Below, one piece after another: positions 55,073 to 55,505 of a DNA stretch of 55,505 bases. The position numbers and the translations under genes are program-made. This DNA comes from Verrucomicrobiota bacterium. GTDB lineage: Bacteria; Verrucomicrobiota; Verrucomicrobiia; Opitutales; Opitutaceae. The notes beneath the pieces are model-generated. The model did no database searches, was not told the DNA's origin, and worked only from the letters and a program-made list of their open reading frames with translations. Within the stretch, counting starts at the first letter, position 1. Every line of letters begins with the position of its first letter. Location of the stretch: NCBI GenBank assembly GCA_030601755.1, contig JAUWBF010000013.1:1-55505 (forward strand), read 5' to 3'.

Positions 55073-55273
55073 ATGCCCACCCCGGAAAACCGGCTCGCGC
55101 GCCAACGCGCCAGCCTCGCCATCGTCACCGTGCTGCTCTTCGCCGGCGGCATCGCCATCCTCGTCCTGCCGCTGCGATTGCCCCTGCCCGTGCGACTGCT
55201 GCTCGCAGCGGGCGACTTCATCGTCGCGCTGGTCCTCTTCGCCCTGCTCAAACAACGCCGCCCCCGCGCATGA
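55073..55273 (+). CDS. Small membrane protein, 66 residues
   Basis: Two hydrophobic segments (about residues 14-34 and 40-58) with a basic N-terminus and a basic C-terminal tail (KQRRPRA). It starts 18 bases after the kinase stop and its stop overlaps the next ATG (ATGA), so it is part of an operon with both neighbours. No family recognised. Confidence 0.7.
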   Translation: MPTPENRLARQRASLAIVTVLLFAGGIAILVLPLRLPLPVRLLLAAGDFIVALVLFALLKQRRPRA

Positions 55274-55505
55274 AAACGTATCTCCACTGGCTCATCGTCG
55301 CGCTGATGATCGCGGGCCTGGCCGGCGGCCTCTGGCAATCCTGGCAACGCGAACAACTCTTCGCCCAACACGGCGTCGCGCAAACCCTCACCGTCTCCGA
55401 GGAGGAACCCTCGCGGCTGGCGTCGCTCTTTCCGCCGCGCATGGCCTACGCCTACTCCGGCCGTATCGGAAATGTGGATGCACGCATCGAGACCGCGCGC
55501 CGCCT
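55270..55505 (+). CDS. Membrane-anchored protein of unknown function, cut by the window edge
   Basis: The first 78 codons of a gene that continues beyond the window. A signal anchor (about residues 7-22, WLIVALMIAGLAGGLW) is followed by an exported part beginning QSWQREQLFAQHGVAQTLTV. The start overlaps the previous stop by four bases. No family can be named from the visible part. Confidence 0.65.
   Translation, partial: MKTYLHWLIVALMIAGLAGGLWQSWQREQLFAQHGVAQTLTVSEEEPSRLASLFPPRMAYAYSGRIGNVDARIETARR

Overview
The window is GC-rich bacterial chromosome, densely coded on both strands. The mix of genes points to a Gram-negative member of the Verrucomicrobiota, most like the Opitutaceae: TonB receptors and a beta-barrel porin, secreted polysaccharide-active enzymes (GH16, CE2-type esterase, Cys-type sulfatase), many start codons with no Shine-Dalgarno sequence, and several families of dispersed palindromic repeats. 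The lineage is an inference from gene content, not a phylogeny.

Left part (about 0.1-13 kb): an iron-acquisition region. It holds a short-chain flavodoxin, three PepSY membrane proteins, two TonB-dependent siderophore-type receptors, a DUF4198 periplasmic protein, a DUF3649-PepSY-DUF3325 set, an atypical Fur-family regulator and a PKHD (PiuC/YbiX-type) dioxygenase. Two Fur-box-like inverted repeats lie here (118-134, 9770-9790). At 13-20 kb are a secreted repeat protein with an unusual start and a structured leader, a CE2-type esterase, a divergent LysR/ilvD pair and a GH16 enzyme.

Middle part (about 19.8-39.2 kb): a urea and nitrogen locus. One 1822-residue protein fuses urea carboxylase to allophanate hydrolase, in the opposite order to the fungal Dur1,2 enzyme. 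Divergent from it is hupE/ureJ, preceded by a perfect sigma-54 promoter sequence. Then a long minus-strand series reads, in transcription order: porin, urtA, urtB, urtC, urtD, urtE, ureA, ureB, ureC, a four-helix-bundle/zinc-ribbon protein, ureE, ureF, ureG, ureD. The cell can thus import urea and break it down by two independent routes. glnD, the PII uridylyltransferase nitrogen sensor, lies further right.

Right part (39.5-55.5 kb): a membrane-anchored endonuclease, two glyoxalase-fold proteins, a WYL regulator with twin identical palindromes upstream, a sulfatase gene broken by one in-frame stop, an AraC regulator, a chemoreceptor, valS, glnD, a GAF-GAF histidine kinase and two small membrane proteins (the last cut by the window edge).

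Most unusual signals: (1) REP/REPIN-like palindromic doublets of at least three sequence families, two of which sit in frame inside enzyme genes (urea carboxylase and valS), so the repeat is translated into the enzyme; (2) the reversed urea amidolyase fusion; (3) a four-helix-bundle gene with its own short repeats inside the urease operon; (4) twin 21-bp palindromes; (5) a structured leader ending at a possible ATA start codon.
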